DNA of 64,000 nucleotides from positions 62,001 through 126,000 of the forward strand of contig JAQUAX010000005.1 in NCBI GenBank assembly GCA_028687035.1, given 5' to 3'. Origin of the DNA: Dechloromonas sp. (lineage in GTDB: Bacteria > Pseudomonadota > Gammaproteobacteria > Burkholderiales > Rhodocyclaceae). Made by a program: the position numbers and the translations under genes. Positions within the stretch are counted from its first letter, which is position 1; every line of letters begins with the position of its first letter. The notes under the pieces are model-generated. The model made no database searches. It was not told the origin of the DNA and saw only the letters and a program-made list of their open reading frames with translations. Shown piece after piece: positions 16,833 to 27,413 of the stretch.

Positions 16833-17755
16833 CCGCGGGCAGCGCCCACGTCACGGTGCTGCTCGAAGAGGCGGTGGAAGCGCTGGTGGTCAAGGCCGAC
16901 GGCGTATACATCGATGCCACTTTCGGGCGCGGCGGCCATAGCCGCCGGATTCTGTCGTGCCTCGGCGAAAACGGCCGCCTGGTCGCGGTCGACCGCGATC
17001 CGCAGGCGATTGCCGCCGGCGCGGCCATCGCCGACCCGCGTTTTTGCCTGATCCACCGCGCCTTCGGCGAGGTCGGCCTGGCGGCGCAGGAGGCGGGCAT
17101 CGGGCAGGTCGATGGAATTCTTTTCGATATCGGGGTGTCGTCGCCGCAAATCGACGATGGGGAGCGCGGCTTCAGCTTCCGCTACGACGCGCCGCTCGAC
17201 ATGCGGATGGATACGACGCAGGGCGAGACGGCGGCCGAGTGGCTGGCGCGGGCCGAAATAAGGGAAATTACGGAGGTCATCAGGAATTATGGCGAAGAAC
17301 GGTTTGCTTTCCAGATTGCAAAGAAGGTTGTGGCTGCTCGGCTCGAACAACCTGTTGTCACAACAGGTCAGTTCGCGGCCCTCGTACGCGAGGCCGTGCG
17401 CACCCGTGAACCAGGGCAGGACCCGGCGACGCGCAGCTTTCAAGCTCTACGGATTCATATCAATCAAGAGCTCCGCCAGCTGGAGGTAGCCCTGCCGCAG
17501 GCGCTCGAGCTGCTGAAGCCGGGCGGGCGTCTTGTCGTCATCGCCTTCCACTCGCTCGAAGACCGCATCGTCAAAAACTTCATGCGCCAGCAGTCGACCG
17601 CGGACGCGCTGCCCAAGGGCTTGCCCCTGCGCGCCGACCAGTTGCCCAAGCCGAAGCTGCGCCTGGTCGGCAAGGCGGTCAAGCCGTCGGCCGCCGAGGT
17701 CGGGGCCAATCCGCGGGCGCGCAGCGCCGTGATGCGGGTCGCGGAGAAGCTCTGA
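16829..17755 (+). CDS. rsmH: 16S rRNA (cytosine-1402 N4) methyltransferase
   Basis: RsmH (MraW) methylates C1402 of 16S rRNA using S-adenosylmethionine. The 308-aa product starts at GTG and shows [13 protein letters not shown], the SAM motif [22 protein letters not shown] and the C-terminal [14 protein letters not shown] and NPRARSA. It overlaps mraZ by four bases and ftsL by one. Codons about 141-215 (17250-17475) are far more AT-rich than the rest and use ATA, AGG, ACA and GTT; a 17-bp inverted repeat CCTGTTGTCACAACAGG lies inside this patch. Confidence 0.97.
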   Translation: MTAGSAHVTVLLEEAVEALVVKADGVYIDATFGRGGHSRRILSCLGENGRLVAVDRDPQAIAAGAAIADPRFCLIHRAFGEVGLAAQEAGIGQVDGILFDIGVSSPQIDDGERGFSFRYDAPLDMRMDTTQGETAAEWLARAEIREITEVIRNYGEERFAFQIAKKVVAARLEQPVVTTGQFAALVREAVRTREPGQDPATRSFQALRIHINQELRQLEVALPQALELLKPGGRLVVIAFHSLEDRIVKNFMRQQSTADALPKGLPLRADQLPKPKLRLVGKAVKPSAAEVGANPRARSAVMRVAEKL

Positions 17756-18033
17756 TGCTGCGCTTCAACATCTTCCTGCTGGTCGTCGTCGTGATCTGCG
17801 CGCTGGGTGTCGTGACCTCCCAGCACCGGGCGCGCAAGCTGTTCCAGGAGCTTGAGGGGGAGCAGGAGAGGGCTCGCCAGCTCGACGTCGAGTTCGGCCA
17901 GCTGCAGCTGGAAATGTCGACCTGGGCGACCCATCCGCGGATCGAGAAGATCGCCCGCGAGCGCCTGCACATGGTGACCCCGGACGCGATGGGCCGCGTC
18001 GTGCCGGCGGCGGCGAAAAAGGGCGGTCGCTGA
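17755..18033 (+). CDS. ftsL: Cell division protein FtsL
   Basis: FtsL is a small bitopic membrane protein that joins FtsB and FtsQ and helps activate FtsW-FtsI at the septum. The 92-aa product has one membrane helix (FNIFLLVVVVICALGVVTSQ) and a periplasmic coiled coil (RKLFQELEGEQERARQLDVEFGQLQLE). It ends in the ERLHMVTP segment typical of the family. Start and stop overlap rsmH and ftsI by one base each (TGATG). Confidence 0.93.
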   Translation: MLRFNIFLLVVVVICALGVVTSQHRARKLFQELEGEQERARQLDVEFGQLQLEMSTWATHPRIEKIARERLHMVTPDAMGRVVPAAAKKGGR

Positions 18034-19781
18034 TGGGCGTCCGTCGCCGTCCGCAACGCGGCCACCGCTATGCCGAAAGCCCGGTGCTGCAGCTCGCGCT
18101 GCAGGGCTGGCGGTCGCGCACGGTCGGCCTGCTGCTGATGGCCGCCTTCCTCGCGCTGGTTGCGCGCGGCTTCTACCTGCAGGTCATCAACAACGACTTC
18201 CTGCAGGAAAAGGGCGAATCGCGCTATCGCCGCGACATCGAGGTTTCCGCGTCGCGCGGCAGGATCGTCGATCGTCACGGCGACATGCTCGCCGTCTCGA
18301 CGCCGATGAAATCGGTCTGGGCGATCCCGGGCGACGCGCGGACGATGTCGGCGCCGCAGAAGCGCCAGCTGGCCGCGCTGCTCGAGATGGGCGAGCGCGA
18401 ACTGGACGGCAAGCTGGCTTCCGACAAGACCTTCGTGTTCATCCGTCGCCAGGTGCCGCCGGAGACCGCGGCGCGCATCGCCGCGCTGAAGCTGCCGGGC
18501 ATCCATCAGGAAAAGGAATACCGCCGCTACTATCCGACCGGCGACATGACCGCTCACATCGTCGGTTTCACCGGCGTGGACGACAAGGGGCTGGAGGGCG
18601 TCGAACTGGCCTTCCAGGGCAGCCTGCTCGGCCGGCCCGGCGCCCGGACCGTGATCCGCGACCGGCGCGGCAACATCGTCGAGGACGTCGGTGCGGCGCG
18701 GCCGCCGCAGGACGGCAAGGACATCCGGCTGGCGCTGGATTCGAAAATCCAGTACCTCGCCTACGCCCAACTGAAGAACGCCGTCGAGAACCACAAGGCC
18801 AAGGCCGGCGGCGCCATCGTCATCGACGCGCGGACCGGCGAGATTCTCGCGCTGGTCAATCTGCCGACCTACAACCCGAACAACCGCGAACGCCTGACCG
18901 GCGCCCAGCTGCGCAACCGCGCGCTGACCGACACCTTCGAGCCGGGGTCGGTGATGAAGCCGTTCACCGCCGCGCTGGCGCTGGAGCGCGGCAAGGTCCG
19001 CTACGACACCGTGATCAACTGCGCGCCCGGCCGCCTGACCATCGGCAGCGCGACCATTTCCGACGCCCACCCGCACGGTGCGCTGACCGTCGCCGAAGTG
19101 ATCCAGAAGTCGTCGAACGTCGGTACCGCGAAGATCGCGCTGACCTTCCCGCCGAAGGAAATGTGGGAACTCTACGATGGCCTGGGCTTCGGCCAGGCGC
19201 CCAATCTCGGCTTCCCGGGCGAGGTCGCCGGCCGCCTGCGGCCGTGGAAGAACTGGCGCCCGATCGAACAGGCGACGATGTCCTACGGCCACGGCATCGC
19301 GGTCAGCCTGGTCCAGCTGGCCCGTGCCTACACGGTATTCGCCAAGGACGGCGAGCTGCTGCCGCTGTCGCTGACCCGTGTGGACGAGGCGCCGGTGCAT
19401 GGCGCGCGCATCTTCTCGCCGCAGACCGTGCGCGAGGTGCGCTCCATGCTCGAAATGGCCGTCCAGCCGGGCGGCACCGCGCCGAAGGCGCGCGTTCCGG
19501 GCTACCGCGTCGGCGGCAAGACGGGGACCGCATACAAGATCGAGAACGGCCAGTACGCGCGCAAATACATCGCGTCCTTCGTCGGCATCGCGCCGGTCAG
19601 CGATCCGCGGCTGGTCGTCGCCGTGATGATCGACGAGCCGAGCGCCGGCGGCCACTACGGCGGCGACGTCGCCGGCCCCGCCTTCTCGCAGATCGCCGGC
19701 GGCGCGCTGCGCACGCTGGGTATCCCGCCGGACGCGCCGATCCAGGTCGCCGACGCCCGCGACGCAAAGGAAAAGCTGTGA
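18033..19781 (+). CDS. ftsI: Peptidoglycan D,D-transpeptidase FtsI (PBP3)
   Basis: FtsI cross-links septal peptidoglycan together with FtsW. The 582-aa product has an N-terminal membrane anchor (TVGLLLMAAFLALVARGFYL). A pedestal domain begins at SASRGRIVDRHGDMLA. The transpeptidase domain carries SxxK (Ser306-Val-Met-Lys309), SxN (Ser360-Ser-Asn362) and KTG (496-498). Coupling to murE is by a GTGA overlap. Beta-lactams targeting PBP3 would act here. Confidence 0.97.
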   Translation: MGVRRRPQRGHRYAESPVLQLALQGWRSRTVGLLLMAAFLALVARGFYLQVINNDFLQEKGESRYRRDIEVSASRGRIVDRHGDMLAVSTPMKSVWAIPGDARTMSAPQKRQLAALLEMGERELDGKLASDKTFVFIRRQVPPETAARIAALKLPGIHQEKEYRRYYPTGDMTAHIVGFTGVDDKGLEGVELAFQGSLLGRPGARTVIRDRRGNIVEDVGAARPPQDGKDIRLALDSKIQYLAYAQLKNAVENHKAKAGGAIVIDARTGEILALVNLPTYNPNNRERLTGAQLRNRALTDTFEPGSVMKPFTAALALERGKVRYDTVINCAPGRLTIGSATISDAHPHGALTVAEVIQKSSNVGTAKIALTFPPKEMWELYDGLGFGQAPNLGFPGEVAGRLRPWKNWRPIEQATMSYGHGIAVSLVQLARAYTVFAKDGELLPLSLTRVDEAPVHGARIFSPQTVREVRSMLEMAVQPGGTAPKARVPGYRVGGKTGTAYKIENGQYARKYIASFVGIAPVSDPRLVVAVMIDEPSAGGHYGGDVAGPAFSQIAGGALRTLGIPPDAPIQVADARDAKEKL

Positions 19782-21256
19782 CGACCCCGCGCGACATCCT
19801 CGACCGCCTGGCCGCCCTCGGCGTCGTCCCGACCGGCGTCGCCGACGACAGCCGCCAGCTGGTCCCGGGCGACCTGTTCCTGGCCTACCCGGGCGATCTC
19901 GCCGACGGCCGCCGCTACATTGCCGACGCGCTGGCGCGCGGCGCCGTCGCGGTGCTCTGGCAGCCGGGCGGCGATTTCGCGTGGAATCCGGCGTGGACCG
20001 CGCCGCAGCTGGCGCTGCCGGCCCTGCGCCCGCTCGCCGGGCCGCTCGCCCATGCCGTGTACAGCCACCCGAGCGAGGCGCTGTCGCTGATCGCGGTGAC
20101 CGGCACCAACGGCAAGACGACGATCAGCCAGTGCATCGCCCGCGTGCATCCGCAGCGCTGCGCGGTGATCGGCACGCTGGGCGCCGGCTTTCCCGAGGCG
20201 CAGACCGAAACCGGCTTCACGACGCCCGAGGCGACGACGCTGATGCGCTACCTCGCCCGTTTCCGCGCCGACGGTGCCGGCGCCTGCGCGCTGGAGGCCA
20301 GCTCGATCGGCATCGAGGAGGGGCGGATGAACGGCGTCCGCGTCGATGTCGCGGTGTTTTCCAACTTCACGCGCGACCACCTCGACTACCACGGCACGAT
20401 GGAAGCCTACGCCGCCGCCAAGGAGAAGCTGTTCGCCTGGCCCCGCCTGCGTACCGCGATCATCAACCTGGACGATGCGCTGGGCCGCAAGCTGGTCCGC
20501 GAGACGACCGCGTCGCGCGTGCTCGGCTACGCGATCGGCGAGCCCGACCGCGACTTCCCGGCGCTGGTCCGCGCCGAAGGGCTGGTCGAGACCGCTGCCG
20601 GCCAGCGCTTCACGCTGGTCCTGCCGAACGGCCGCGTCGAAGTCGAGACCGGCCTGGTTGGCCGCTACAACGTATCCAACCTGCTTGCCGTCGCCGGCGT
20701 GCTGTACGACGCCGGCCTTGCCGCCGACGAGGTCGCCCGCCGGCTGGCCGGCCTGACGCCGCCGCCGGGACGCCTGGAACGCGTCGGCGGCCACGGCGAG
20801 CCGCTGGTCGTCGTCGACTACGCCCATTCGCCGGATGCGCTCGACAACGCGCTGGCCGCGCTGCGCCCGGTCGCCGACGCACGCGGCGGCCGCCTGGCCG
20901 TCGTCTTCGGCTGCGGCGGCGACCGCGACAAGGGCAAGCGCCCGCAGATGGGCGCGATCGCCGAGCGTCGCGCCGACCGCGTGCTGGTGACCAGCGACAA
21001 CCCGCGCAGCGAAGCGCCGCAGGCGATCATCGCCGACATCCTGGCCGGCATGCGCGACGGTTGCGCCGAGGCCGACCGCGCCGCCGCGATCGAGCGCGCC
21101 GTCGCCGAAGCGGCTGCGGCCGACGTGATCCTGGTCGCCGGCAAGGGCCACGAGTCGTATCAGGAAGTCGCCGGCATCCGCACGCATTTTTCCGACGTCG
21201 AGGCGGCGCAGGCCGCGCTGAACCGGCGCCGCGAAGCCCTGGAGGAAAAGGCATGA
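19778..21256 (+). CDS. murE: UDP-MurNAc-tripeptide synthetase MurE
   Basis: MurE adds the third amino acid to the peptidoglycan precursor. The true start is GTG 19778 (MTTPRDILDRLAALGVV), giving 492 aa; the ORF track joins an unrelated upstream frame. The ATP motif VTGTNGKTTI, the central RDHLDYHGTM and the specificity motif SDNPR are present. DNPR marks meso-diaminopimelate as substrate, which is the Gram-negative type. It overlaps ftsI and murF by four bases. Confidence 0.96.
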   Translation: MTTPRDILDRLAALGVVPTGVADDSRQLVPGDLFLAYPGDLADGRRYIADALARGAVAVLWQPGGDFAWNPAWTAPQLALPALRPLAGPLAHAVYSHPSEALSLIAVTGTNGKTTISQCIARVHPQRCAVIGTLGAGFPEAQTETGFTTPEATTLMRYLARFRADGAGACALEASSIGIEEGRMNGVRVDVAVFSNFTRDHLDYHGTMEAYAAAKEKLFAWPRLRTAIINLDDALGRKLVRETTASRVLGYAIGEPDRDFPALVRAEGLVETAAGQRFTLVLPNGRVEVETGLVGRYNVSNLLAVAGVLYDAGLAADEVARRLAGLTPPPGRLERVGGHGEPLVVVDYAHSPDALDNALAALRPVADARGGRLAVVFGCGGDRDKGKRPQMGAIAERRADRVLVTSDNPRSEAPQAIIADILAGMRDGCAEADRAAAIERAVAEAAAADVILVAGKGHESYQEVAGIRTHFSDVEAAQAALNRRREALEEKA

Positions 21257-22623
21257 ACTGGCTGCTGTCGCAGGTCGCGGAAGCCGTCGCCGGCCGCCTG
21301 GCCGGTCCCGATGTCGCGTTGAGCGGCGTCTTCACGGATACCCGGGCGCAGGGCGCCGGGCAGCTGTTCGTCGCATTGCGCGGTGAGCGTTTCGACGCCC
21401 ACGATTTCCTCGACCAGGCGCTCGCCGCCGGCGCTTCCGCGCTGCTCGTCGCCGACGGGGCGAAGCTGCCGGCCGGCGTGCCGGCCGTCGTCGTCGACGA
21501 CACGCGCCTCGCCCTCGGTCGCCTGGCCGCCGCCTGGCGCGCCCGCTTCGACCTGCCGGTGATCGCGGTGACCGGTTCGAACGGCAAGACGACGACCAAG
21601 GAAATGATCGCCGCGATCCTGAAGGCCGCCTACGGCGACGCCGTGCTGGCCACCCGCGGCAACCTGAACAACGACATCGGCCTGCCGCTGACGCTGCTCG
21701 GCCTGAACGCCACGCACCGCGCCGGGGTGATCGAGATGGGCATGAACCACCCGGGCGAAATCGCCTACCTGGCGCCGATCGGCGCGCCGACCGTGGCGCT
21801 GGTGACCAACGCCCAGCGTGCCCACCTCGAAGGCATGGGCGACCTCGACGAAGTCGCGCGCGAGAAGGGCAGCATCTTCGGCGGCCTGCGCGGCAACGGC
21901 GTCGCCGTGATCAATGCCGACGACGCCTATGCCGGTTTCTGGCGCGACATGGCGGCGCCGCACGCGGTGCGCAGCTTCGGCATCGACCGGCCGGCCGACG
22001 TGCATGGCAAGGTGCGCCAGCACGGCCTCGAACAGGCGATCGCGCTGAGCACGCCGGAAGGCGACGCCGACGTCGCGCTGGGCGTTCCCGGCCGCCACAA
22101 CGCCCGCAACGCGCTGGCCGCCGCCGCCGCCTGCCTCGCCGCCGGCGTCCCGCTGGCCGCCGTGGTTGCCGGCCTGGCCGCCTTCTCCGGCGTCAAGGGC
22201 CGCCTGCAGCGGCGCAGCGGCCGCAAGGGCGCCGAAATCCTCGACGACACCTACAACGCCAACCCGGATTCGGTGCGCGCCGGCATCGACGTGCTGGCCT
22301 CGACCGTCGGCCGCAAGCTGCTGGTGCTGGGCGACATGGGCGAAATCGGCGAGGCCTGCGGCCAGTACCACGACGAGATCGGCGGCTACGCGAAGAGCCA
22401 GGGCATCGACGGCCTGTTCGCGCTCGGCGAGGCGTCGAAACTCGCGGTGCGCAATTTCGGCGAGGGTGCCCGCCACTACTGCAACGTCGACAAGCTGATC
22501 GCCGCGGTCGACAAGGAACTGGGCCCGGAAACCACCGTGCTGGTCAAGGGCTCGCGCTTCATGAAAATGGAACGGGTGACGGACGCGCTGGCCGCGACCG
22601 ACGCCCCGGAGGAGAAACACTGA
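21253..22623 (+). CDS. murF: UDP-MurNAc-tripeptide:D-Ala-D-Ala ligase MurF
   Basis: MurF attaches D-Ala-D-Ala to complete the cytoplasmic pentapeptide precursor. ATG 21253 ([14 protein letters not shown]) is in an ATGA overlap with murE and gives 456 aa; the 880-residue frame in the track is extended artificially. Motifs seen are [13 protein letters not shown], the [10 protein letters not shown] segment, [10 protein letters not shown] and [13 protein letters not shown]. It overlaps mraY by one base. Confidence 0.96.
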   Translation: MNWLLSQVAEAVAGRLAGPDVALSGVFTDTRAQGAGQLFVALRGERFDAHDFLDQALAAGASALLVADGAKLPAGVPAVVVDDTRLALGRLAAAWRARFDLPVIAVTGSNGKTTTKEMIAAILKAAYGDAVLATRGNLNNDIGLPLTLLGLNATHRAGVIEMGMNHPGEIAYLAPIGAPTVALVTNAQRAHLEGMGDLDEVAREKGSIFGGLRGNGVAVINADDAYAGFWRDMAAPHAVRSFGIDRPADVHGKVRQHGLEQAIALSTPEGDADVALGVPGRHNARNALAAAAACLAAGVPLAAVVAGLAAFSGVKGRLQRRSGRKGAEILDDTYNANPDSVRAGIDVLASTVGRKLLVLGDMGEIGEACGQYHDEIGGYAKSQGIDGLFALGEASKLAVRNFGEGARHYCNVDKLIAAVDKELGPETTVLVKGSRFMKMERVTDALAATDAPEEKH

Positions 22624-23726
22624 TGCTTTTGGCCCTCGCCCAATGGCTCGCCCAGGACGTCCGCTTTTTCAACGTCTTCAACTACATCACGCTGCGCACC
22701 GTGCTCGCCGCGATGACCGCGCTGCTGATTTCCTTCGCCGCCGGCCCCGCGGTGATCCGCTGGCTGGCCGCCAAGAAGATCGGCCAGGCGGTGCGCACCG
22801 ACGGACCGCAGACCCACCTCGTGAAGTCGGGCACGCCGACCATGGGCGGCGTGCTGATCCTGATCGCGATCGGCGTCACGACGCTGCTGTGGGCGGATCT
22901 GACCAATAAATACGTGTGGACCGTGCTGGTCGTCACGCTGGGCTACGGCATCGTCGGCTGGTACGACGACTGGAAGAAGGTCGTCTATCGCGATCCGGCC
23001 GGCCTGTCGGCGAAGTGGAAATATTTCTGGCAGTCGGTGCTCGGCCTGGGCGCTGCGCTGTTTCTGGCCTTCTCGGCGACGTCTACCGCGCAGACGCAGC
23101 TGATCGTGCCTTTCTTCAAGAGCGTCGCCTATCCGCTGGGCGTCATCGGCTTCATCACGCTGACGTACTTCGTCATCGTCGGCACGTCGAACGCGGTCAA
23201 CCTGACCGACGGTCTCGACGGCCTGGCGATCATGCCGACCGTCATGATCGCCGCCGCCTTCGCGGTCTTCGCCTACGTGACCGGTCACGCGGTGTACGCC
23301 AAATACCTGCTGATTCCCTACGTGCCGGGTGCCGGCGAACTGTGCATCCTGCTCGGCGCGATCGCCGGCGCCGGGCTCGGTTTCCTGTGGTTCAACGCCT
23401 ACCCGGCCGAGGTCTTCATGGGCGACGTCGGCGCGCTGGCGCTGGGCGCCGCGCTCGGCACCGTCGCCGTGATCGTCCGCCAGGAAATCGTGCTGCTGAT
23501 CATGGGCGGCGTGTTCGTCGTCGAGACGCTGTCGGTGATGCTGCAGGTCTCGTGGTTCAAATACACGAAGAAGAAGTACGGCGAGGGCCGGCGCATCCTG
23601 CGCATGGCGCCGCTGCACCACCATTTCGAACAGACGGGCTGGAAGGAGACGCAGGTTGTCGTCCGTTTCTGGATCATCACCATCATGCTGGTGCTGGTCG
23701 GCCTGTCCACGCTGAAGCTGCGGTAA
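22623..23726 (+). CDS. mraY: Phospho-MurNAc-pentapeptide transferase MraY
   Basis: MraY is the ten-helix inner membrane enzyme that transfers phospho-MurNAc-pentapeptide to undecaprenyl phosphate, making lipid I. The 367-aa length is typical. Conserved loops visible are GTPTMGG, YDDWKK, the aspartate-rich [16 protein letters not shown] and the histidine cluster MAPLHHHFE. Start overlaps murF by one base. Confidence 0.97.
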   Translation: MLLALAQWLAQDVRFFNVFNYITLRTVLAAMTALLISFAAGPAVIRWLAAKKIGQAVRTDGPQTHLVKSGTPTMGGVLILIAIGVTTLLWADLTNKYVWTVLVVTLGYGIVGWYDDWKKVVYRDPAGLSAKWKYFWQSVLGLGAALFLAFSATSTAQTQLIVPFFKSVAYPLGVIGFITLTYFVIVGTSNAVNLTDGLDGLAIMPTVMIAAAFAVFAYVTGHAVYAKYLLIPYVPGAGELCILLGAIAGAGLGFLWFNAYPAEVFMGDVGALALGAALGTVAVIVRQEIVLLIMGGVFVVETLSVMLQVSWFKYTKKKYGEGRRILRMAPLHHHFEQTGWKETQVVVRFWIITIMLVLVGLSTLKLR

Positions 23727-23729
23727 GCC

Positions 23730-25076
23730 ATGGAACTCAAGGGCAAACGCGTTCTGGTGATCGGACTCGGCGAGTCCGGGCTGGCGATGGCCAAGTGGCT
23801 GAGCCGCCAGGGCGCCGTCGTGCGCGTCGCCGACACGCGCGACAACCCGCCGAACGTCGAGGCGCTGGCCGCCGCCGCGCCGGGCGCCGAACTGGTCGCC
23901 GGGGCGTTTGCCGCATCGACCTTCGCCGGCGTCGACGTCGTCGCGCTGTCGCCGGGTGTCGCGCTCGCGAGCCTGCCCGCGGTGGACGTGCCGGTGATCT
24001 CGGAAATCGAACTGTTCGCCGCCGGTGTGCGCGAGCAGGTACCCGGCTCGCAGATCGTCGCGATCACCGGCAGCAACGGCAAGACGACGACCACCGCGCT
24101 GACCGCCCACCTGCTGAACGGCGCCGGCGTGCCGGCGATCGCCTGCGGCAACATCTCGCCGTCGGCGCTCGACGCGCTGATGGACGCGCAGGATGCGAAT
24201 GCGCTGCCGCAGGTCTGGGTCGTCGAGCTGTCCAGCTTCCAGCTGGAAACCACGCACCACCTGAACGCCGCCGCGGCGACCGTGCTCAACGTCTCGGAAG
24301 ACCACCTCGACCGCTACGACGGCAGCCTCGCCAACTACGCGGCCGCCAAGTCGCGCGTCTTCCAGGGCAAGGGCGCGCTGATCCTCAACCGCGACGACGA
24401 CTGGTCGATGGCCAACGGCCGCTGTGGCCGCAAGATGCTGACCTTCGGCCTGAATCCGGCGCCGCGCGGCGTCGATTACGGCTATGCCGACGGCGCGATT
24501 TTCCGCGGCCAGGAAAAGCTGGTCGCGGTCGACGAGCTGCGGCTGACCGGATTGCACAACGCCGCCAACGCGATGGCCGCGCTGGCGCTGTGCGAATGCG
24601 TCGGCGTCGCGCCGGCCCGCGTGCTGCCGGCGCTGAAGGCTTTCAAGGGCCTGCCGCACCGCGTCGAGACGGTCGCCGAGATCGCCGGCGTGCTGTATGT
24701 CGATGATTCCAAGGGAACCAACGTCGGCGCCACGCTGGCGGCGATCGAGGGCCTGGGCCGCAAGGTCGCCATCGTGCTCGGCGGCGACGGCAAGGGCCAG
24801 GATTTCTCGCCGCTGAAGCCGGCGCTGGAAAGGCACGGCCGCGCGGTCGCGCTGATCGGCCGCGACGCCGCGGCGATCGGCATGGCGCTCGAAGGCTCCG
24901 GCGTGCCGACGCGCATCGTCGGCGACATGGCCGACGCCGTGCGCTGGCTGGCCGCCCGCGCCGAAGCGGGCGACTGCGTGCTGCTGTCGCCGGCCTGCGC
25001 CAGCCTCGACATGTACCGCAATTACGCGCACCGCGCGCAGGCCTTCATCGACGCCGTCCGGGAGTTGCAGCCATGA
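23730..25076 (+). CDS. murD: UDP-MurNAc-alanine:D-glutamate ligase MurD
   Basis: MurD adds D-glutamate to UDP-MurNAc-L-Ala. The 448-aa product starts [28 protein letters not shown], a Rossmann-like UDP-binding domain. It carries the ATP motif [25 protein letters not shown], and the C-terminal [11 protein letters not shown] and [14 protein letters not shown]. It is three bases after mraY and overlaps ftsW by four bases. Confidence 0.96.
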   Translation: MELKGKRVLVIGLGESGLAMAKWLSRQGAVVRVADTRDNPPNVEALAAAAPGAELVAGAFAASTFAGVDVVALSPGVALASLPAVDVPVISEIELFAAGVREQVPGSQIVAITGSNGKTTTTALTAHLLNGAGVPAIACGNISPSALDALMDAQDANALPQVWVVELSSFQLETTHHLNAAAATVLNVSEDHLDRYDGSLANYAAAKSRVFQGKGALILNRDDDWSMANGRCGRKMLTFGLNPAPRGVDYGYADGAIFRGQEKLVAVDELRLTGLHNAANAMAALALCECVGVAPARVLPALKAFKGLPHRVETVAEIAGVLYVDDSKGTNVGATLAAIEGLGRKVAIVLGGDGKGQDFSPLKPALERHGRAVALIGRDAAAIGMALEGSGVPTRIVGDMADAVRWLAARAEAGDCVLLSPACASLDMYRNYAHRAQAFIDAVRELQP

Positions 25077-26236
25077 TGCTGTCCGCGCTCGACGCTCCCC
25101 GCCGCCAGGTCGCCGAAATCGACTACGCGCTGCTGTGGAGCACGCTGGCGCTGCTGTTCGCGGGGCTGGTGATGGTTTATTCGGCGTCGATCGCGACCGC
25201 CGAAGGCGGCCGTTTCACCAACCACCAGCCGGCCTACTACCTGATCCGCCACGGCGTTTTCCTGTGCATCGGCCTGGTCGCTGCAGCCGTCGCTTTCCAG
25301 ATCCCGCTGTCGCTGTGGCAGCGCTACGCGCCCTTCCTGTTCATGGCCGGCGTCGTGCTGCTCGCCATCGTGCTGATCCCGGGCATCGGCCGCGACGTCA
25401 ACGGCGCCCGCCGCTGGCTGCCGCTCGGCTTTGCCAACCTGCAGCCGTCCGAGCTGATGAAGCTGGCCGCCGTGCTGTACGCCGCCGACTACACGGTGCG
25501 CAAGATCAACGTCATGCACGACCTGAAGCAGGCCTTCCTGCCGATGTTCGGCGCGATGGCGCTGGTCGGCATGCTGCTGCTCAAGGAGCCGGACTTCGGC
25601 GCCTTCGTCGTGATCATCTCGATCGCGATGGGCATCCTGTTCCTCGGCGGGCTGAAGGCCCGGCTGTTCGCACTGCTGATCACGCTGCTGCTGGTCGCTT
25701 TCGCGGTGATGATCATCGTGTCGCCCTACCGGCGCGACCGCGTGTTCGGTTTCATGGATCCGTGGGCCGATGCCTTCGGCCGCGGCTACCAGCTGTCGCA
25801 TTCGCTGATCGCCTTCGGCCGCGGCGAGCTGTTCGGCGTCGGACTGGGCGCTTCGATCGAGAAACTGTTCTACCTGCCGGAAGCGCATACCGACTTCCTG
25901 CTCGCGGTGATCGCCGAGGAGCTCGGCTTCTTCGGCGTGCTCGCGGTGATCGCGCTGTTCGCGCTGCTCGTCCAGCGCGCCTTCGCGATCGGCCGCCAGT
26001 GCGTGCAGCTCGACCGCCTGTACCCGGCGCTGGTCGCGATGGGCATGGGCATCTGGTTCGGCGTGCAGTCCTTCATCAACATGGGCGTCAACATGGGCCT
26101 GCTGCCGACCAAGGGGCTGACGCTGCCGCTGATGAGCTTCGGCGGTTCCGGCATCCTCGCCAACTGCGTGGCGCTGGCGATTCTCTTGCGGGTTGACTGG
26201 GAAAATCGGCAATTGATGCGCGGAGGGAAACTATGA
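25073..26236 (+). CDS. ftsW: Septal peptidoglycan glycosyltransferase FtsW
   Basis: FtsW is a SEDS-family polymerase that extends glycan strands at the septum with FtsI. The 387-aa product has about ten hydrophobic segments, the family signature [19 protein letters not shown] and the C-terminal [14 protein letters not shown]. The start overlaps murD in ATGATG. It ends [11 protein letters not shown] copy of this tail closes the mini-ORF that follows. Confidence 0.96.
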   Translation: MMLSALDAPRRQVAEIDYALLWSTLALLFAGLVMVYSASIATAEGGRFTNHQPAYYLIRHGVFLCIGLVAAAVAFQIPLSLWQRYAPFLFMAGVVLLAIVLIPGIGRDVNGARRWLPLGFANLQPSELMKLAAVLYAADYTVRKINVMHDLKQAFLPMFGAMALVGMLLLKEPDFGAFVVIISIAMGILFLGGLKARLFALLITLLLVAFAVMIIVSPYRRDRVFGFMDPWADAFGRGYQLSHSLIAFGRGELFGVGLGASIEKLFYLPEAHTDFLLAVIAEELGFFGVLAVIALFALLVQRAFAIGRQCVQLDRLYPALVAMGMGIWFGVQSFINMGVNMGLLPTKGLTLPLMSFGGSGILANCVALAILLRVDWENRQLMRGGKL

Positions 26237-26358
26237 CGAAGCGCTGCGTTCATTCGCATCAATTGGCGATTTCGTCGCAGGCTAACTTGCGCAGCAAGTT
26301 AAGCGCGCAGCGCGGCCGGAGACAAAACCGTCTCTTCGTGCGCGGAGGCAAACTATGA
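26233..26358 (+). CDS. 41-residue coupled mini-ORF between ftsW and murG
   Basis: This frame is below the ORF track limit. Its ATG overlaps the ftsW stop (ATGA) and its TGA overlaps the murG ATG (ATGA), so it fills the only long gap in the cluster as a continuous coupled frame. The product is basic: [16 protein letters not shown], then [12 protein letters not shown], ending [10 protein letters not shown]. The last ten residues resemble the FtsW end [10 protein letters not shown], and both junctions share the bases TGCGCGGAGGsAAACTATGA. The segment between holds a hairpin TAACTTGC / GCAAGTTA. Either a functional small protein or a scar of a partial duplication that preserved coupling. Confidence 0.5.
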   Translation: MTKRCVHSHQLAISSQANLRSKLSAQRGRRQNRLFVRGGKL

Positions 26359-27413
26359 GCAAGACCATCCTGGTCATGGCCGGCGGTACCGGCGGCCACA
26401 TCTTCCCGGCCCTCGCCGTCGCCCACAAGATGCGCGATGCCGGCTGGCGCGTCGTCTGGCTGGGCAATCCGGAAGGCATGGAAGCGAAGCTGGTGCCGCA
26501 GCACGGCTTCGAGATGGTGTGGGTCAAGTTTTCCGCATTGCGCGGCAAGGGACTGCTCCGGAAGCTGCTGCTGCCGTTCAACCTGCTGCGCGGCTTCTGG
26601 CAGGGCTGGCGCGCGCTGCGTCAGGTGCGTCCGCATGTCGTGCTGGGCATGGGCGGCTACATCACTTTCCCGGGTGGGATGATGGCCGCGCTGACCGGCG
26701 TGCCGCTGGTGCTGCACGAGCAGAATTCGGTGGCCGGGCTGGCCAACCGCGTGCTGTCCGGCGTTGCCGACCGCGTCGCGACCGGATTTCCCGGCGTGCT
26801 GCCGAAGGGCGAATGGGTCGGCAATCCGGTCCGGCCAGAGATCGCCGCGCTGGCGCCGCCGGCCGAGCGTTTCGCCGAGCGCACCGGTCCGCTGCGCCTG
26901 CTGGTCATCGGCGGCAGCCTGGGCGCCCAGGCGCTGAACGAAATGGTGCCGCAGGCGATGGCGCAATTCACCGCCGAGCAGCTGCCGCAGATCGTGCACC
27001 AGGCCGGCGACAAGCATCTCGACGCGCTGCAGGCGAATTATGCGGCGGCCGGCGTGCCGGCCCACTGCGTGCCTTTCATCGAGGACATGGCCGGCGCCTA
27101 CGAATGGGCCGACCTGGTGATCTGCCGGGCCGGCGCGCTGACCGTCGCCGAACTCGCCGCGGCCGGCGTCGCCAGCATCCTGGTTCCCTATCCGCACGCG
27201 GTCGACGACCACCAGACGGGCAATGCCCGCTTTCTGGTCAATGTCGGCGGCGCCTTCCTGATGCCGCAGGCCGAGATGACCGCGGACGCCATCGCGCTGA
27301 TCCGCAACTATTCCCGCGGTCAACTGCTGGAAATGGCCGAAAAGGCCCGCAGCCTGGCCAAGCCCGACGCCACCGCCGAGGTGGCGACCCTTTGCGCGGA
27401 GATCGCCAAGTGA
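26355..27413 (+). CDS. murG: MurG, lipid II-forming N-acetylglucosaminyltransferase
   Basis: MurG transfers GlcNAc from UDP-GlcNAc to lipid I on the inner face of the membrane. The 352-aa product has the GT-B fold signatures [38 protein letters not shown], the second-domain [14 protein letters not shown] and the donor-binding [20 protein letters not shown] lies seven bases before the ATG. Its stop overlaps the GTG start of murC. Confidence 0.97.
   Translation: MSKTILVMAGGTGGHIFPALAVAHKMRDAGWRVVWLGNPEGMEAKLVPQHGFEMVWVKFSALRGKGLLRKLLLPFNLLRGFWQGWRALRQVRPHVVLGMGGYITFPGGMMAALTGVPLVLHEQNSVAGLANRVLSGVADRVATGFPGVLPKGEWVGNPVRPEIAALAPPAERFAERTGPLRLLVIGGSLGAQALNEMVPQAMAQFTAEQLPQIVHQAGDKHLDALQANYAAAGVPAHCVPFIEDMAGAYEWADLVICRAGALTVAELAAAGVASILVPYPHAVDDHQTGNARFLVNVGGAFLMPQAEMTADAIALIRNYSRGQLLEMAEKARSLAKPDATAEVATLCAEIAK

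Noticed and set aside
17351-17367. LexA-like box CTGT-N7-ACAG inside rsmH
   Set aside because: The spacing is seven rather than the eight of the classical box and it lies inside a coding region; kept only as an inverted repeat.
22476-25031. 851-codon minus-strand frame opposite mraY and murD
   Set aside because: Antisense shadow, His/Gln/Arg/Asp-rich; the plus-strand genes are certain.
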